The notes under the pieces: model-generated
Databases searched by the model: none
Told to the model about the DNA's origin: nothing
Seen by the model: only the letters and a program-made list of their open reading frames with translations
Shown here: in pieces, positions 33,899 through 42,965 of the stretch
How positions within the stretch are numbered: position 1 is the stretch's first letter
Layout of the letters: each line of letters opens with the position of its first letter
Source of the DNA: SHYR01 sp036013055
GTDB taxonomy: Bacteria > Chloroflexota > Dehalococcoidia > UBA2979
Length of the DNA stretch: 64,000 nucleotides
Reading direction: 5' to 3'
NCBI GenBank assembly: GCA_036013055.1
Contig: DASCQM010000015.1
Location: 105,541-169,540, forward strand
Translations under genes and position numbers: made by a program

Positions 33899-35305
33899 CT
33901 AACCGCGGTAACGGGCGTGCGTCTGCCCGCTGACCTGATCCTTGTTCAGCCGCTTGTTCAGGTGCAGCCCTTCGAGCAGGAACTCGATCGCGGCGGCCTG
34001 CTTGGCGGCGCTGGCTGCGGGCTCAAGCTCCTCGACGGCGGCGGAGAAACCTTCGATGTCCTTGAGCATCGTCTGGTACTCGTCCGTGGTCAGCGACTCA
34101 CCGGTATCGACGGAGAGGCCAGCCTTGAACGCCTCCACGATCGGCTCAAGCTCCGTGAGGTTGCAGCGGCGGTTGAAGACGGCCACGACGGCGCCCTGTA
34201 CCAGTCGGTCGATCACCTGCTCGTCGCGGCCCTCCTCGACCGTCTCGAATTCGACCTTGCCCTGCAGGGCGGGCACGAGGAACGGGAGGTCGGAGATGCG
34301 CGGCACGACATCGGTGTCGCCGATGCGAATCGAGCGTCGCAGCGCGTTCGCCAGCAACGCCTCGTAGTCGGCGATCGAGGCGCGCACCGAGACGCCGGAG
34401 CGCTGATTGATGTCAGGCGAGCGACGTGCCAGTCGCGTGATTTCAGCGACGATCTCCGTCATGTAGTCCGGCACGTCGATCGCGTAGTCGCCCGTGTCGA
34501 GCGTCGTTCGCTCGGCGAGCATGATGTCGATCTCGTGCTCGATCGCGGTCGGGTAGTGCGTGTGGATCTGCGAGCCGTAGCGGTCCTTCAGCGGTGTGAT
34601 GATGCGGCCGCGGTTCGTGTAATCCTCGGGGTTCGCAGTCGCGACGATCAGCACATCGAGGTCAAAGCGAACCTTGTGCCCGCGGATCTGGATGTCGCGC
34701 TCTTCCATCGCGTTGAGCAGACCGACCTGGATGCGCTCGGCTAGGTCCGGAAGCTCGTTGATCGCGAAGATTCCGCGGTTCGTTCGCGGGATCAGGCCGT
34801 AGTGGATCGTCAGCTCATCCGAGAGATAACGACCCTCGGCGACCTTGATCGGGTCGATTTCGCCGATCAGGTCGGCGATTGTGATGTCAGGCGTCGCCAG
34901 CTTCTCGCCGTAACGCTCGTCGCGGTGCATCCAGCGGATGGCGGTCGCGTCGCCCTGCTCCTCGACGATCCCGCGGCCCTCTGCGGTGATCGGCTGGAAC
35001 GGGTTCTCGGGGACCTCCGCCTCATCGATGATCGGCGTCCACTCATCGAAGAGACCGGTCAGCGAGCGGATGATGCGTGACTTCGCCTGGCCGCGCTCGC
35101 CGAGCAGGATCACGTCCTGGCCGGAGAGGATCGCGTTTTCGAGCTGCGGCACCACGGAGTCGTCGTAACCGACGATCCCGGGAAACACCTCGTCGCCGTT
35201 CTTCAGATGCTCGATCAGGTTCTTCCGCAGTTCTTCGCGAACTGTCAGTACTTCATAGCCGGATTCGCGTAGTTCACCCAGCGTTGCCGCTCGCGAGTTC
35301 GCCAA
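33899..35305 (-). CDS. AAA+ ATPase, MoxR/ChlI-like, partner of the VWA protein
   Basis: This 468-residue AAA+ ATPase has Walker A as ILLGERGQAKSRIIRSL (GxxGxAKS), Walker B in RGIFAINELPDLAERIQVGLL (FAINE replaces the canonical FxDE), then VRFDLDVLIVATANPEDYTNRGRI (sensor 1) and PLKDRYGSQIHTHYP (arginine finger region). This is typical of the ChlI-like clade of MoxR ATPases paired with VWA proteins. It probably powers remodelling of an unknown client. Upstream on the minus strand, a TATACT box at 35420-35425 may drive the operon. Confidence 0.88.
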   Translation of the reverse strand: MANSRAATLGELRESGYEVLTVREELRKNLIEHLKNGDEVFPGIVGYDDSVVPQLENAILSGQDVILLGERGQAKSRIIRSLTGLFDEWTPIIDEAEVPENPFQPITAEGRGIVEEQGDATAIRWMHRDERYGEKLATPDITIADLIGEIDPIKVAEGRYLSDELTIHYGLIPRTNRGIFAINELPDLAERIQVGLLNAMEERDIQIRGHKVRFDLDVLIVATANPEDYTNRGRIITPLKDRYGSQIHTHYPTAIEHEIDIMLAERTTLDTGDYAIDVPDYMTEIVAEITRLARRSPDINQRSGVSVRASIADYEALLANALRRSIRIGDTDVVPRISDLPFLVPALQGKVEFETVEEGRDEQVIDRLVQGAVVAVFNRRCNLTELEPIVEAFKAGLSVDTGESLTTDEYQTMLKDIEGFSAAVEELEPAASAAKQAAAIEFLLEGLHLNKRLNKDQVSGQTHARYRG

Positions 35306-35534
35306 GACAGGACCTCCACCTCATGGGCCGCACCCGACGTCTGCCGGACGGCCGCAGGATGTTCATGGGGAGGGGAGTTTGTACCGCGAAGCTGAAACGC
35401 GAGCCCCCACCGAGAGCACAGTATAGGCGGATGGGGTGTCGATGCACGCGCACGTGCCGATCTCACCCGGCGGGCAGGTCGAAACTGCGGTGCGAGCGGG
35501 CCGGTGAGCGGTGCCTGAGTGACCGGATGCGCGG
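35306..35534. other. Intergenic region upstream of the MoxR-VWA operon
   Basis: These 229 bases hold no coding signal beyond short random frames. They carry the minus-strand promoter candidate at 35420-35425. Confidence 0.5.
35420..35425 (-). promoter_or_regulatory. Putative -10 box (TATACT) of the MoxR-VWA operon
   Basis: On the minus strand the sequence reads CGCCTATACTGTGC, a good -10 match 115 nt upstream of the ATPase ATG. No clear -35 box was seen. Confidence 0.4.
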
Positions 35535-35891
35535 CTAGGAGGCGGCGTCCCCGAGCTCCTGCTGCACGAGCCGGTCGGTCAGCTCGGGCCGTGCGACGAG
35601 GCGCTCCACCGCGCCGCCGATGCGAGAAGCCCGCACGACGATCACGTCCGGGATCTCGAGCAGGTCGCCGACGCTGACATCGAGCGCGGCGACGACACCA
35701 AGGAAGGTCGAGAGCGGCATGTCGCGCTTGCCCGTCTCGTAGTTCGAGAGCGACGCCTGCGTGATTCCGGCTGAGCGAGCCACCTCTGCCTGCGAGAGTT
35801 CACGCTTCAGACGCCACTCGCGCAGGCGCTGTCCGACGGCGAACCGCTGCGCAGCGAGATCGCGCTGGTGGGAGGTGTGTTCGGTCGTCAT
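35535..35891 (-). CDS. XRE-family helix-turn-helix transcriptional regulator
   Basis: The 118 residues contain a Cro/CI-type HTH at about 22-77: QRLREWRLKRELSQAEVARSAGITQASLSNYETGKRDMPLSTFLGVVAALDVSVGDLLEI. The C-terminal 40 residues (VERLVARPELTDRLVQQEL) may mediate dimerisation. It sits alone between two gaps, facing away from the 3D-domain gene. The upstream region is AT-richer than its surroundings and could hold its own operator. The target is unknown. Confidence 0.88.
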   Translation of the reverse strand: MTTEHTSHQRDLAAQRFAVGQRLREWRLKRELSQAEVARSAGITQASLSNYETGKRDMPLSTFLGVVAALDVSVGDLLEIPDVIVVRASRIGGAVERLVARPELTDRLVQQELGDAAS

Positions 35892-36034
35892 GAGTGCCTT
35901 CCGATGGTGGGGCTGCGGGTACCTGCAAATCTATATGTGATTTTGGCATAGGGTCCTTGTGCGCACAAGCACAAAGTCTGAGAACTGCAAATTAGGTTCG
36001 AATTGGCGCAATGGGCGCATGTCGATCGACGTCG
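35892..36034. other. AT-rich intergenic region
   Basis: These 143 bases include the AT-rich stretch CAAATCTATATGTGATTTTG (around 35926-35945), unusual for this chromosome. It lies directly upstream of the XRE regulator and could hold its promoter and operator. Confidence 0.35.
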
Positions 36035-36730
36035 CTAGGGCAGAATTTCGATGATTGCAGTCGTGCCGACCGCATTCTGCCACGCCCAACCCTCGGCGCT
36101 CGTGAGGAACCAGATATCGCGGTCGAGTCCGCCGATCGCGCTACCGGTGTCAGTGCAGCGATATATCTGATCGAGCGGGTCGCCCTCGATCTTAAAGAGC
36201 TGACCGAGGTAGTCGTAATGGCACGCGGCAGCACCGGGGAAGACCACGCTGCCGTCGCGCATGATGCCGCAGAAGTTGCCGCCATCACCGAGCGGCGTCT
36301 GCTCACTGTGCTCGCAGTAGTAGAACGTCACGGGTGCCTCAACGCGGTCGCCCGGCGACAGGGCGGGCGGGTCCGCACTCTCGGCGTCGCTCTCGATGCT
36401 GAGGGCGATGCTCACGGTCTGCACCTCGATCTCACGAGGGGCAATACGCGCGATCGCTTCGAGGCTCGGCATCGGCTGCAGTCTCGTCGGTGCGACGTAC
36501 ACGTCGAGCGCGGGCAGCGAGGGTAGCCGGGCCGCCGCCAGCAGATCGCTCTCGCTGGCCGGATCTGCAGAGGCGTAAGCCACGGTGGGCGAGTAGTCGT
36601 GATCGTCGGTGAAGTAGAGAGCGCTCGCACCGGCCGACACGGCGATCAGCAGCAGGGCACCCGCCTGAGCACCGGCGCGCATGAGCGCACGCCTGCTGAG
36701 CCATTGCATACCCCGCCGCATCGCGCGCAA
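36035..36730 (-). CDS. Exported 3D-domain protein (RlpA/MltA-like double-psi barrel end)
   Basis: The 231 residues begin with a basic segment and a TM/signal helix (AGAQAGALLLIAVSAGASALYF), so the protein is secreted or anchored. The C-terminal 100 residues (FYYCEHSEQTPLGDGGNFCG, then YRCTDTGSAIGGLDRDIWFL and AVGTTAIIEIL) match the 3D domain, named for three conserved Asp, found in cell-wall lytic and resuscitation-type proteins. Two of the Asp are seen in TDTGSAIGG..RDIWF. Several Cys may form disulfides. It probably acts on the cell envelope; catalysis is not established. Confidence 0.75.
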   Translation of the reverse strand: MRAMRRGMQWLSRRALMRAGAQAGALLLIAVSAGASALYFTDDHDYSPTVAYASADPASESDLLAAARLPSLPALDVYVAPTRLQPMPSLEAIARIAPREIEVQTVSIALSIESDAESADPPALSPGDRVEAPVTFYYCEHSEQTPLGDGGNFCGIMRDGSVVFPGAAACHYDYLGQLFKIEGDPLDQIYRCTDTGSAIGGLDRDIWFLTSAEGWAWQNAVGTTAIIEILP

Positions 36731-36810
36731 GTATGCCAGCCCTGCGGATCAGGCGGTAGCCGCTACTGTCTGCCGTGCGTCAGATTCCAGCGCTAGCGCG
36801 GGGGCCGCGA

Positions 36811-38157
36811 CTAGCCGAGCAGACTCTCTGCGCGCAGGTCACCGACGGCGGCGCGAAAGCCCTCGATCGTCTCGTCGATCTCCGCGTCACCGTGCGCGGA
36901 CGAGACCATACCGCCCATTCCCATCAGGTCGACGCCGTGGTTGTAAAGCGAGAGCCGCAGCGGTAGCGCGATCCCGTCGACGGCACCGCGCGGCGCCTCA
37001 GCGGCGTCCCACTCGATGCCGGTCGGGCGAGGGGCCTCATAGCCGATGTTCAGATGCCACATCGATGACACAGCCCACGCGGACGCGGGGACGGAGAGCT
37101 CCGCGAAGAGGGCGTTCAACCCGCGTACGAGGCGGGCAGCCGAGGCGTCGGCGCGTTCGACCTCACCGCCCGCAGCGATCAGCTTGAGCGCGGCCAGGCC
37201 GGAGGCGGCGGAGACGGGATTTGCGTTGAACGTGCCCTGGTGGGTGACACGTTCGGTGGCGTTCCACTCCGCCTCGTTATCGCGGATCTCCAGCATCGAC
37301 ATCACGTCCTCGCGACCGGTGACGCAGCCGCCGGGCAGCCCGCCGGCGAGGATCTTGGCGTGCGCCGAGAGATCCGGCTTCACGCCGTACAGCTCCTGTG
37401 CGCCGCCGGGAGCCATGCGGAAGCCGGTGATCACCTCGTCCATCACCAGTATCGTGCCCGTCTCTGCCGTCGCCTCGCGCGCGGCCCGCAGGTAGGAGGG
37501 GTCGAGCGGCACCTGCCCGAAGTGCGCGCCGGTCGGCTCAAGGATCACGGCCGCCACGTCGCGCGGCGCCAGCGCCTCCCGCAGCGCCTCAACGTCGCCC
37601 GGGGGAACGATCGTCAGCGACTCGTAGAAGCCCTCGGGCACACCGGGCGAGTGTGGGGCGGAGTCGTCGGCGTTCTGCCGCCCGACGACGATGTCGTGCC
37701 AGCCGTGGAAATGCTCGGCGAGCTTCACGACGCGCTCACGGCCCGTGTACGCGCGCGACAGCCGCAGCGCCATCATCGTCGCCTCGGTGCCGGATGACGT
37801 GAAGCGTACGCGCTCGCTGCAGGGGACCATCGAGCGCACCTGCTCGCCCCAGTCGACCTCGATCTCATGCGATGAGCCGAAGTGCGTGCCTCGGGAGAGC
37901 GCGGCCTGTGTGGCCTCGACCACCTCCGCGCGGTTGTGGCCGAGCAGCAGCGCGCCGTGTCCGCCGATGTAATCGACGTATTCGTTACCGTCGGCGTCCC
38001 ACTTGCGCGCGCCCTGCGCTCGCTCCACGTAGATCGGCCAGGGCGTGAAGGCGCGCGTGTCGTGCGTGATGCCAGAAGGGAACAGCTCGCCGGCCCGCTC
38101 CGCGTAAGGCTTCGACGCGGCGTGCTTCGCTTCGAACGTCTCCAGAATCGTGCCCAC
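36811..38157 (-). CDS. Glutamate-1-semialdehyde 2,1-aminomutase-like PLP enzyme
   Basis: This 448-residue class III aminotransferase-fold enzyme has DYIGGHGALLLGHNRAEVVEA, FTSSGTEATMMALRLSRAYTGR, KLAEHFHGWHD, VMDEVITGFRMAPGGAQELYG, and AKILAGGLPGGCVTGREDVM with the PLP lysine. It is closest to HemL/GSA-aminomutase relatives, many of which are aminotransferases of unknown substrate rather than heme enzymes. The GTG at 38157 is preferred over the upstream frame because GAGGAG lies 7 nt before it. No heme genes are nearby. Confidence 0.87.
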   Translation of the reverse strand: MGTILETFEAKHAASKPYAERAGELFPSGITHDTRAFTPWPIYVERAQGARKWDADGNEYVDYIGGHGALLLGHNRAEVVEATQAALSRGTHFGSSHEIEVDWGEQVRSMVPCSERVRFTSSGTEATMMALRLSRAYTGRERVVKLAEHFHGWHDIVVGRQNADDSAPHSPGVPEGFYESLTIVPPGDVEALREALAPRDVAAVILEPTGAHFGQVPLDPSYLRAAREATAETGTILVMDEVITGFRMAPGGAQELYGVKPDLSAHAKILAGGLPGGCVTGREDVMSMLEIRDNEAEWNATERVTHQGTFNANPVSAASGLAALKLIAAGGEVERADASAARLVRGLNALFAELSVPASAWAVSSMWHLNIGYEAPRPTGIEWDAAEAPRGAVDGIALPLRLSLYNHGVDLMGMGGMVSSAHGDAEIDETIEGFRAAVGDLRAESLLG

Positions 38158-38357
38158 GGCTCGCTCCTCGCTGCGGCGGTATGTGTAGCCCGGTCGCAGC
38201 ATCCCAGTCGCTGCAACCCGGTCGCAGAGAGTGTCACGCGCCGCAACTGGCGCGGCAAGCTGATCGACGTTGCGGCGGCCCGGCTTGCGGCGATGTACGA
38301 ATGCGATTCCGTCGACTACCCTGCGGCCTTGCGATGCGGTTGTGAGCGGAGGTCGCC

Positions 38358-38648
38358 ATGCCGAAGTTGAGCGATGCCGACATCGATCGTGCGCTCGCCG
38401 GCCTCGACGGTTGGGCCCAGAATGGCCCCCAGATCGAGCGCGAATTTCAGTTCCGCGACTTCGTCGATGCGCTGGGTTTCATCGCGCAGGTAGGGGTGCT
38501 CGCGGAACGCGCGGACCACCATCCGACGATCACCAACACGTACAACCGCGTGCAGATCGTGCTCTGGAGCCACGACGCCGGTGGCGTCACCGAGCGTGAC
38601 ATCGCGCTGGCCTCAGAGATCACTGAGCGCGCGACGGTATCGAGCTGA
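38358..38648 (+). CDS. phhB: Pterin-4a-carbinolamine dehydratase
   Basis: The 96 residues match the family in full: LSDADIDRALAGLDGW, then FVDALGFIAQVGVLAERADHHPTITNTYNRVQIVLWSHDAGGVTERDIALA. The ADHHP histidines and the HDAGG(V/L)TxxD motif are the active-site signature. It dehydrates 4a-hydroxytetrahydropterin formed by aromatic amino acid hydroxylases; no such hydroxylase is in the window, and in bacteria the protein may have molybdopterin-related roles. The ATG has an SD-like GGAGGTCGCC upstream. Confidence 0.93.
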   Translation: MPKLSDADIDRALAGLDGWAQNGPQIEREFQFRDFVDALGFIAQVGVLAERADHHPTITNTYNRVQIVLWSHDAGGVTERDIALASEITERATVSS

Positions 38649-38717
38649 GCGCATCACGCCGATCGTGCTGCGCTGACGGGGCTGTGCTGGTCGGGCGTCG
38701 ATCGGGGCGCAGTCACG

Positions 38718-39332
38718 TCAGACGTTCGTGCAGCAGTCCTCGTGTCGGAGCGCCCAGATGGCGAGGCCATGGAGCGTTCGTGTACCGGTGCTTGAGTGCA
38801 TGTTCTTGATGTGCATACGGGCCGTGTTCACCGAGATGCCGAGCGTGGTGCCGAACTCCTGCACCGTGACGCCATCGAGCAGGCGGCTCATCACCTGACG
38901 CTGCCGGGGCGTGAACGCCGCATGCGGCCCCGCGCCGTCGCCCGCCGGTGGCGCAACCGGTTCGGCAGTGACGAGCGCGCCGAGCGACCGCTGCTGGGAC
39001 TCAAGCGCCGACACGTGAATCTGCAGATCGATTCCCGTGCGGTCCTTCCGGACCAGGGGCAGAGTCGCTGAATACTCTGCCGACTGACCGTGTAGAACCG
39101 CTTCGATGTCTTGCATGACCTGCTCACGCTGCAGCGCCGGGACCAGCGTCCGGAGGCGCAGGTGCGCGAGTTCAGGCCCGGCATACCCCAGCAGGTCGAG
39201 CGCGCCCTGACTGGCGACGACGATCGTGCACTCCGCGTCGATCAGCAGCACGCCAGCGGCGGCGAGCGGATCGATTGCCGCAGACGGGGAGATCACTGTG
39301 GGTCTCATGGTGGCTGGATCGCGTAACGACAT
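38718..39332 (-). CDS. PAS-LuxR type transcriptional regulator
   Basis: The 204 residues combine an N-terminal PAS-like sensor (about 20-120: GVLLIDAECTIVVASQGALDLLGY...YSATLPLVRKDRTGIDLQIHV) with a C-terminal LuxR HTH (TPRQRQVMSRLLDGVTVQEFGTTLGISVNTARMHIKNM). A second ATG lies 8 codons in. There is no receiver domain. It may sense redox or a ligand. It stands alone in front of a 228-bp gap that is AT-rich for this genome. Confidence 0.85.
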   Translation of the reverse strand: MSLRDPATMRPTVISPSAAIDPLAAAGVLLIDAECTIVVASQGALDLLGYAGPELAHLRLRTLVPALQREQVMQDIEAVLHGQSAEYSATLPLVRKDRTGIDLQIHVSALESQQRSLGALVTAEPVAPPAGDGAGPHAAFTPRQRQVMSRLLDGVTVQEFGTTLGISVNTARMHIKNMHSSTGTRTLHGLAIWALRHEDCCTNV

Positions 39333-39560
39333 AGATGACCTGCACGAACAATATCGATCCTAGTAGTGCCGCGACATCGGGAGTTTTGGCAAACACTAAT
39401 AGTAGGGTTAAGACACATGAAGATTGTGATCATTGGATTAGACTGTGATTGGGATTTCCGGCCGCTGGTGCAGACGAATGGTTCCTGACTTCCATTTTGG
39501 TAGGTTAAAGTGCGATCGGCATGGACGACGAACCCCGTTTAAGTTCGCATCGAATCGTTT
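39333..39560. other. AT-rich intergenic region
   Basis: These 228 bases between the LuxR-type regulator and the alpha/beta hydrolase contain no gene. They are rich in A and T (for example CACTAATAGTAGGG and TTAAGACACATGAAG), unlike neighbouring DNA, and may mark acquired sequence or the regulator's promoter. Confidence 0.35.
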
Positions 39561-40361
39561 CTATTCGACGGCTATCTCGACCGCGTCAATAAACTCCATT
39601 ACCGCTTGGTTCCAGTCGTCGGCCCGCTCGAAGTACGTCGAATGACCCGCGTCCGGGACGATGTGAAGACGCGATCCGGGCGTCAGTTCATGCGAACGCC
39701 GGATCAGCTCAGGCGCGACTACGCGGTCGTGCTCGCCGACGATCCACAGCAGCGGGATCTCCGATTCGACGAGTGTCGTTGCCATCGAACCTCGGTAGTT
39801 CAGCATGCGCGCCGTCGGCGCGAGGAAGTCGCGAGGGCGGCTCGGGTTGATGCCGCGCAGCTGGCGATAGAGAAACGCGAACTCGGGCGACTCCTCGTAA
39901 AATGGCTCGGCGAGCGCACGACGCAAGAGCGAACCCTCGAAGAACCCTTCCGCCTCGAGCTCAACCTTGCGCGCGCGGCCAGCGTCGTCGACCGTGCCGC
40001 CATTCGTGCCCGAGAAGATGATCGATCCGATCCGTTCCGGGCAGCGGCGCAGCAGGCCGGCAGCGGTGCGCCCGCCCATCGAGTGAGCGACGAAGTGCAC
40101 GCGCTCCAGTTCCAGGTGCTCGATCAGCGCGAACGTGTCAGTGCCGAACGCGATGCGGCCGGGCCCGTCATCGACGTCCGGTGAACGCCCGAAGGCACGA
40201 TGGTCGAAGGTGATCGTCGTGAATCGTTCGGAGAACGCGGGCACCTGCTGCCACCAGACCATCGCGTTGCCGCCCGCGCCATGCGCGAACATCACTGCGG
40301 GCCCGGAACCCTGCACCTCGTAGTAGAGGCGGAAGCCATCGTCGAGATCGAGATGTGGCAC
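39561..40361 (-). CDS. Alpha/beta-hydrolase (epoxide-hydrolase/haloperoxidase-like)
   Basis: The 266 residues fold as a classic alpha/beta hydrolase. VMFAHGAGGNAMVWWQQVPAF is the oxyanion loop HGAGG, FVAHSMGGRTAAGL the nucleophile elbow GHSMGG variant with Ser, LLWIVGEHDRVV the acid position, and VPDAGHSTYFERAD the catalytic His. The family includes esterases, C-C hydrolases and perhydrolases. The start is GTG (the downstream context gives PHLDLDDG). The start overlaps the stop of the degraded TPR gene by one base. Confidence 0.88.
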   Translation of the reverse strand: MPHLDLDDGFRLYYEVQGSGPAVMFAHGAGGNAMVWWQQVPAFSERFTTITFDHRAFGRSPDVDDGPGRIAFGTDTFALIEHLELERVHFVAHSMGGRTAAGLLRRCPERIGSIIFSGTNGGTVDDAGRARKVELEAEGFFEGSLLRRALAEPFYEESPEFAFLYRQLRGINPSRPRDFLAPTARMLNYRGSMATTLVESEIPLLWIVGEHDRVVAPELIRRSHELTPGSRLHIVPDAGHSTYFERADDWNQAVMEFIDAVEIAVE

Positions 40362-40703
40362 TAGTTGAACACCGCCCGTGGCTGGTCATCCCAGGGCTCA
40401 CCGGTCGCCGATGCGGTCACGTCCAGCATGTCCTTAATGTCCCTCGCAGGCCGTCGTCGGTGTCCAACTCTAGCGCACGGAGAAAGGTGGCGCGGGCAGC
40501 CGCATAGAGCGTCGGTGCATCGCGGCGACTGGCTGATGTCGTTCGCGCTTCCGCTCCAGGGCATGGGCGACGAATTCCCGATACCAGCCGAGCGTGAACA
40601 GCGTCATCGCATCGTGTGGCCATAACTCGACCGCACGCTCCATCGCGGCGAGCCCATCGGCGAACTATGCCAGCTGCACGTCACTGGCTTGGACCAACGC
40701 CAT
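40361..40703 (-). pseudogene. Degraded tetratricopeptide-type protein gene
   Basis: Minus-strand frames join into a small repeat protein broken by one stop and two frameshifts: MALVQASDVQLA, stop, GLAAMERAVELWPHDAMTLFTLGWYREFVAHALER; then, frame-shifted, LYAAARATFLRALELDTDDGL; then DIKDMLDVTASATGEPWDDQ, ending in TAG that overlaps the hydrolase GTG. The AMERAVELWPHDAMTLFTLGWY and AARATFLRALELDTDDGL segments look like TPR helices. No intact copy is in the window. Confidence 0.6.
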
Positions 40704-41013
40704 CTCGTCCTCCTCGTAACACCCGCGGCCGCAGTCTAGCCGCTCTCATCGCATCCAACCGTCTGCCCCGGCGCGAGGTGTACCTCACGCCTCAGTTCAA
40801 AGATTCGATGATGACGATGCCTGCCTGCGACGCCCGTGAGCATCGCTGCTGTTGGCCGAGCAGACGTGGCGATCAACCTCATTCCTTTCGGAGGGTCGCC
40901 CGTCGCCGAGTTGAGCGTGAGGTGTGACCACGGGAGGGCGATCGCCTTTTTGCTCGAGAGCCCGGGCGTGAACTCCTTGAGGTAGACCTCGTACTGATCG
41001 AGGACGGGGCGGC
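40704..41013. other. Intergenic region, no gene seen
   Basis: These 310 bases between the TPR pseudogene and the CotH gene show only random short frames and no repeat or RNA fold that I can support. Confidence 0.4.
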
Positions 41014-42735
41014 CTACTGGGACAGGTAGTTCTGGGTGGCCGCGACGCGAGACTCGGCGTGGTTGTGCAACGTCGTGAAGGCGGCGTCGAACGCGGCGGC
41101 GTTGTTCAGGAATGTGAATCCCGTCCGCTCGGCCGTCGCATAGGGCTCGATCAGCGCCTGGTAAGCGTCGTACCGGGCGTGCATGCCCGCCACCGTGAAG
41201 GCGTCGTCGATGGTCTGCTGGAGGTACTCCTCGTAGGTCGCGCGGTAGACCGGGTCGGCGTACAGGAAGCCGATCAGCGGCCAGGTCGCGGTCTGAAGGT
41301 CGGAAAAATCTAACGGCAGGGCGCCGCCACTCTTGCCGGTCTGCAGCGCCTCGTTGTTGTCCCAGGGGATCCAGGTCAGCCGCGAGGTCTCGGGCCGGTT
41401 GTACAAATAGTAGTTGTGGGTCATGCGTCCGTAGGTGTCCCAGTTCTGTCCGATCCCATTGACGGCCAGGTACTGTAGGAACACGTCGGTGTCGAACACC
41501 GCGTCCAGCCCCTGGCGCCAGGTCGCCGGATCCGTCGTCCGGGTGTCGTCGTGAAGCGCGGCCAGCAACGCCTCGACGTCGCTGAAATCGGCCTCTTTCT
41601 TATTGTTCTTTTTGTCCATTTCAGCTTCGTCGAACGACTCGGCAGAGAACTGGGTGGACGGGCCGTCGGGCTTGTAGATATTGCCGTCGACGTTGCCGTA
41701 CTGGGTATCCAGCACCGTGTCGTCCACCTCTTCCACCATGGTGTATAAGCCGAAGTACTCCGAGCCCTCGCCGCGGTCCACGTAGACGGCGTAGAACGCG
41801 GTGCGCGAGACCACCATCCCCGCGTCGGCGAACACATCGGCCATCACCTTCTCTCGGACGAACGACGGGTCGTCGAAGTTGTTCTTCAGGCTCAGCTTCT
41901 TGAAGCCGAAAAACCTCTGGTTGTCGATCTCCGGGAAGGCGTCCTCGAACTCATCGAAATCCAGTTTGAAGGACAATTTGAGGTTGCCGTTGCTCCACGG
42001 GGACATGAGGCTGGAGCTGCCCTTGAACCGCACTCCCACGTTGGTCCAGGTCTTGTCTCCGTAATGGATCTCGGCGGGAACGAAGACGGGGTCCTGGTCC
42101 GAAAACTCGCCTGGCGACGGCGGACCCAGAGGCGGTGAGCCCGGCGGAGGCGGTGAGCCCGGCGGAGGCGGTGAGCCCGGCGGAGGCGGTGAGCCCGGCG
42201 GAGGCGGTGAGCCCGGCGGAGGCGGTGAGCCTCTGGGTCCGCCTCCGCCGGGCTCACCGTAGATCTCGGTCATGTCCGCCATCATCGTGTCCCACTCGTC
42301 GGCGCTGAAAACGATGTCGATGCGTTTCACCTCCGTATCGCTAAACACCTCGTCGTGGTTCGGGTCGGCGCCCTTGGAGTGCGTCGCGGTCGTCCACCCT
42401 TCCGGTCTGTCCGGCTCGTCCGCGCCGGAGGTCCCGGCTGGCGTCGCCGTCGCCGTCACGGTCGGCTGCGAGGCTGGCGTCGCCGTCACGGTCGGCTGAG
42501 GGGCAGGCGTGCCGAGCTGCACCGGCACGCGCGGCGTTGCGGTTGCGGGCGGTGCCTGTGCCGACGGTGCAAGCGACGGCATGGGAGTCGGTGCAGTGGT
42601 GGCGGCAACCGTCGAGAGTGCGGCAGGCGCGGAGGTCGCCGTGGGCGCGGGCTCGTCAGCGTCACCGCTGCAGCTCATCAAGGCTAGCCCAAAGACAGCG
42701 ATCATTATGATGACCAGCTGCGCAACTGTCTTCAT
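41014..42735 (-). CDS. CotH-like (spore-coat kinase fold) lipoprotein with Pro-Gly repeat linker
   Basis: The 573 residues start with a lipoprotein signal (LALMSC, lipidated Cys about residue 22), then a Thr/Pro/Ala-rich linker (25-110). Residues 115-150 begin the CotH fold (KRIDIVFSADEWDTMM), interrupted at about 160-210 by a GSPPPP repeat. The CotH core follows: GVRFKGSSSL, FFGFKKLSLKNNFDDPSFVREKVMADVFADAGMVVSRTAFY, EYFGLYTMVEEVDD and LTWIPWDNNEAL with the metal-binding Asp. CotH proteins are atypical protein kinases or structural surface proteins. Codon use is more AT-rich than in flanking backbone genes, and degraded genes lie on both sides. Confidence 0.88.
   Translation of the reverse strand: MKTVAQLVIIMIAVFGLALMSCSGDADEPAPTATSAPAALSTVAATTAPTPMPSLAPSAQAPPATATPRVPVQLGTPAPQPTVTATPASQPTVTATATPAGTSGADEPDRPEGWTTATHSKGADPNHDEVFSDTEVKRIDIVFSADEWDTMMADMTEIYGEPGGGGPRGSPPPPGSPPPPGSPPPPGSPPPPGSPPPPGSPPLGPPSPGEFSDQDPVFVPAEIHYGDKTWTNVGVRFKGSSSLMSPWSNGNLKLSFKLDFDEFEDAFPEIDNQRFFGFKKLSLKNNFDDPSFVREKVMADVFADAGMVVSRTAFYAVYVDRGEGSEYFGLYTMVEEVDDTVLDTQYGNVDGNIYKPDGPSTQFSAESFDEAEMDKKNNKKEADFSDVEALLAALHDDTRTTDPATWRQGLDAVFDTDVFLQYLAVNGIGQNWDTYGRMTHNYYLYNRPETSRLTWIPWDNNEALQTGKSGGALPLDFSDLQTATWPLIGFLYADPVYRATYEEYLQQTIDDAFTVAGMHARYDAYQALIEPYATAERTGFTFLNNAAAFDAAFTTLHNHAESRVAATQNYLSQ
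42133..42240. repeat. 18-bp minisatellite encoding the GSPPPP repeat of the CotH protein
   Basis: Near-identical 18-bp units (plus strand GGTGAGCCCGGCGGAGGC) run about six times in a row inside the CotH gene. Each encodes Gly-Ser-Pro-Pro-Pro-Pro on the minus strand. The unit is a multiple of three, so copy-number changes would alter linker length without shifting the frame. Confidence 0.85.
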
Positions 42736-42965
42736 ATTCCATCCTAACGATAATCCGAATCTTCGTACCTACGAGACCATGAAATCAATGGTCCAAGGAC
42801 CTACGGATCTAACCAGGGCCAACCGACCCGTGTTCACGGATGCGCTTTCGCCTCCGCCCGCTTTGGGTCTTCGGCTCGGGGCGCCCCGGAAGCACCCGTG
42901 CGTCCGTGTACTCGTCCCTCAGCAGGAAGGTTCCCGAGTCCTCACTGCGCCGGAGGGCTTCAACG

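Noticed and set aside
33197..34744. 515-codon plus-strand frame opposite the MoxR-VWA operon
   Set aside because: High-GC antisense shadow; its composition is Leu/Val/Arg-rich without domains, while both minus-strand genes have clear families.
42133..42240. CRISPR array
   Set aside because: The repeat units are contiguous with no spacers and encode an in-frame peptide repeat.
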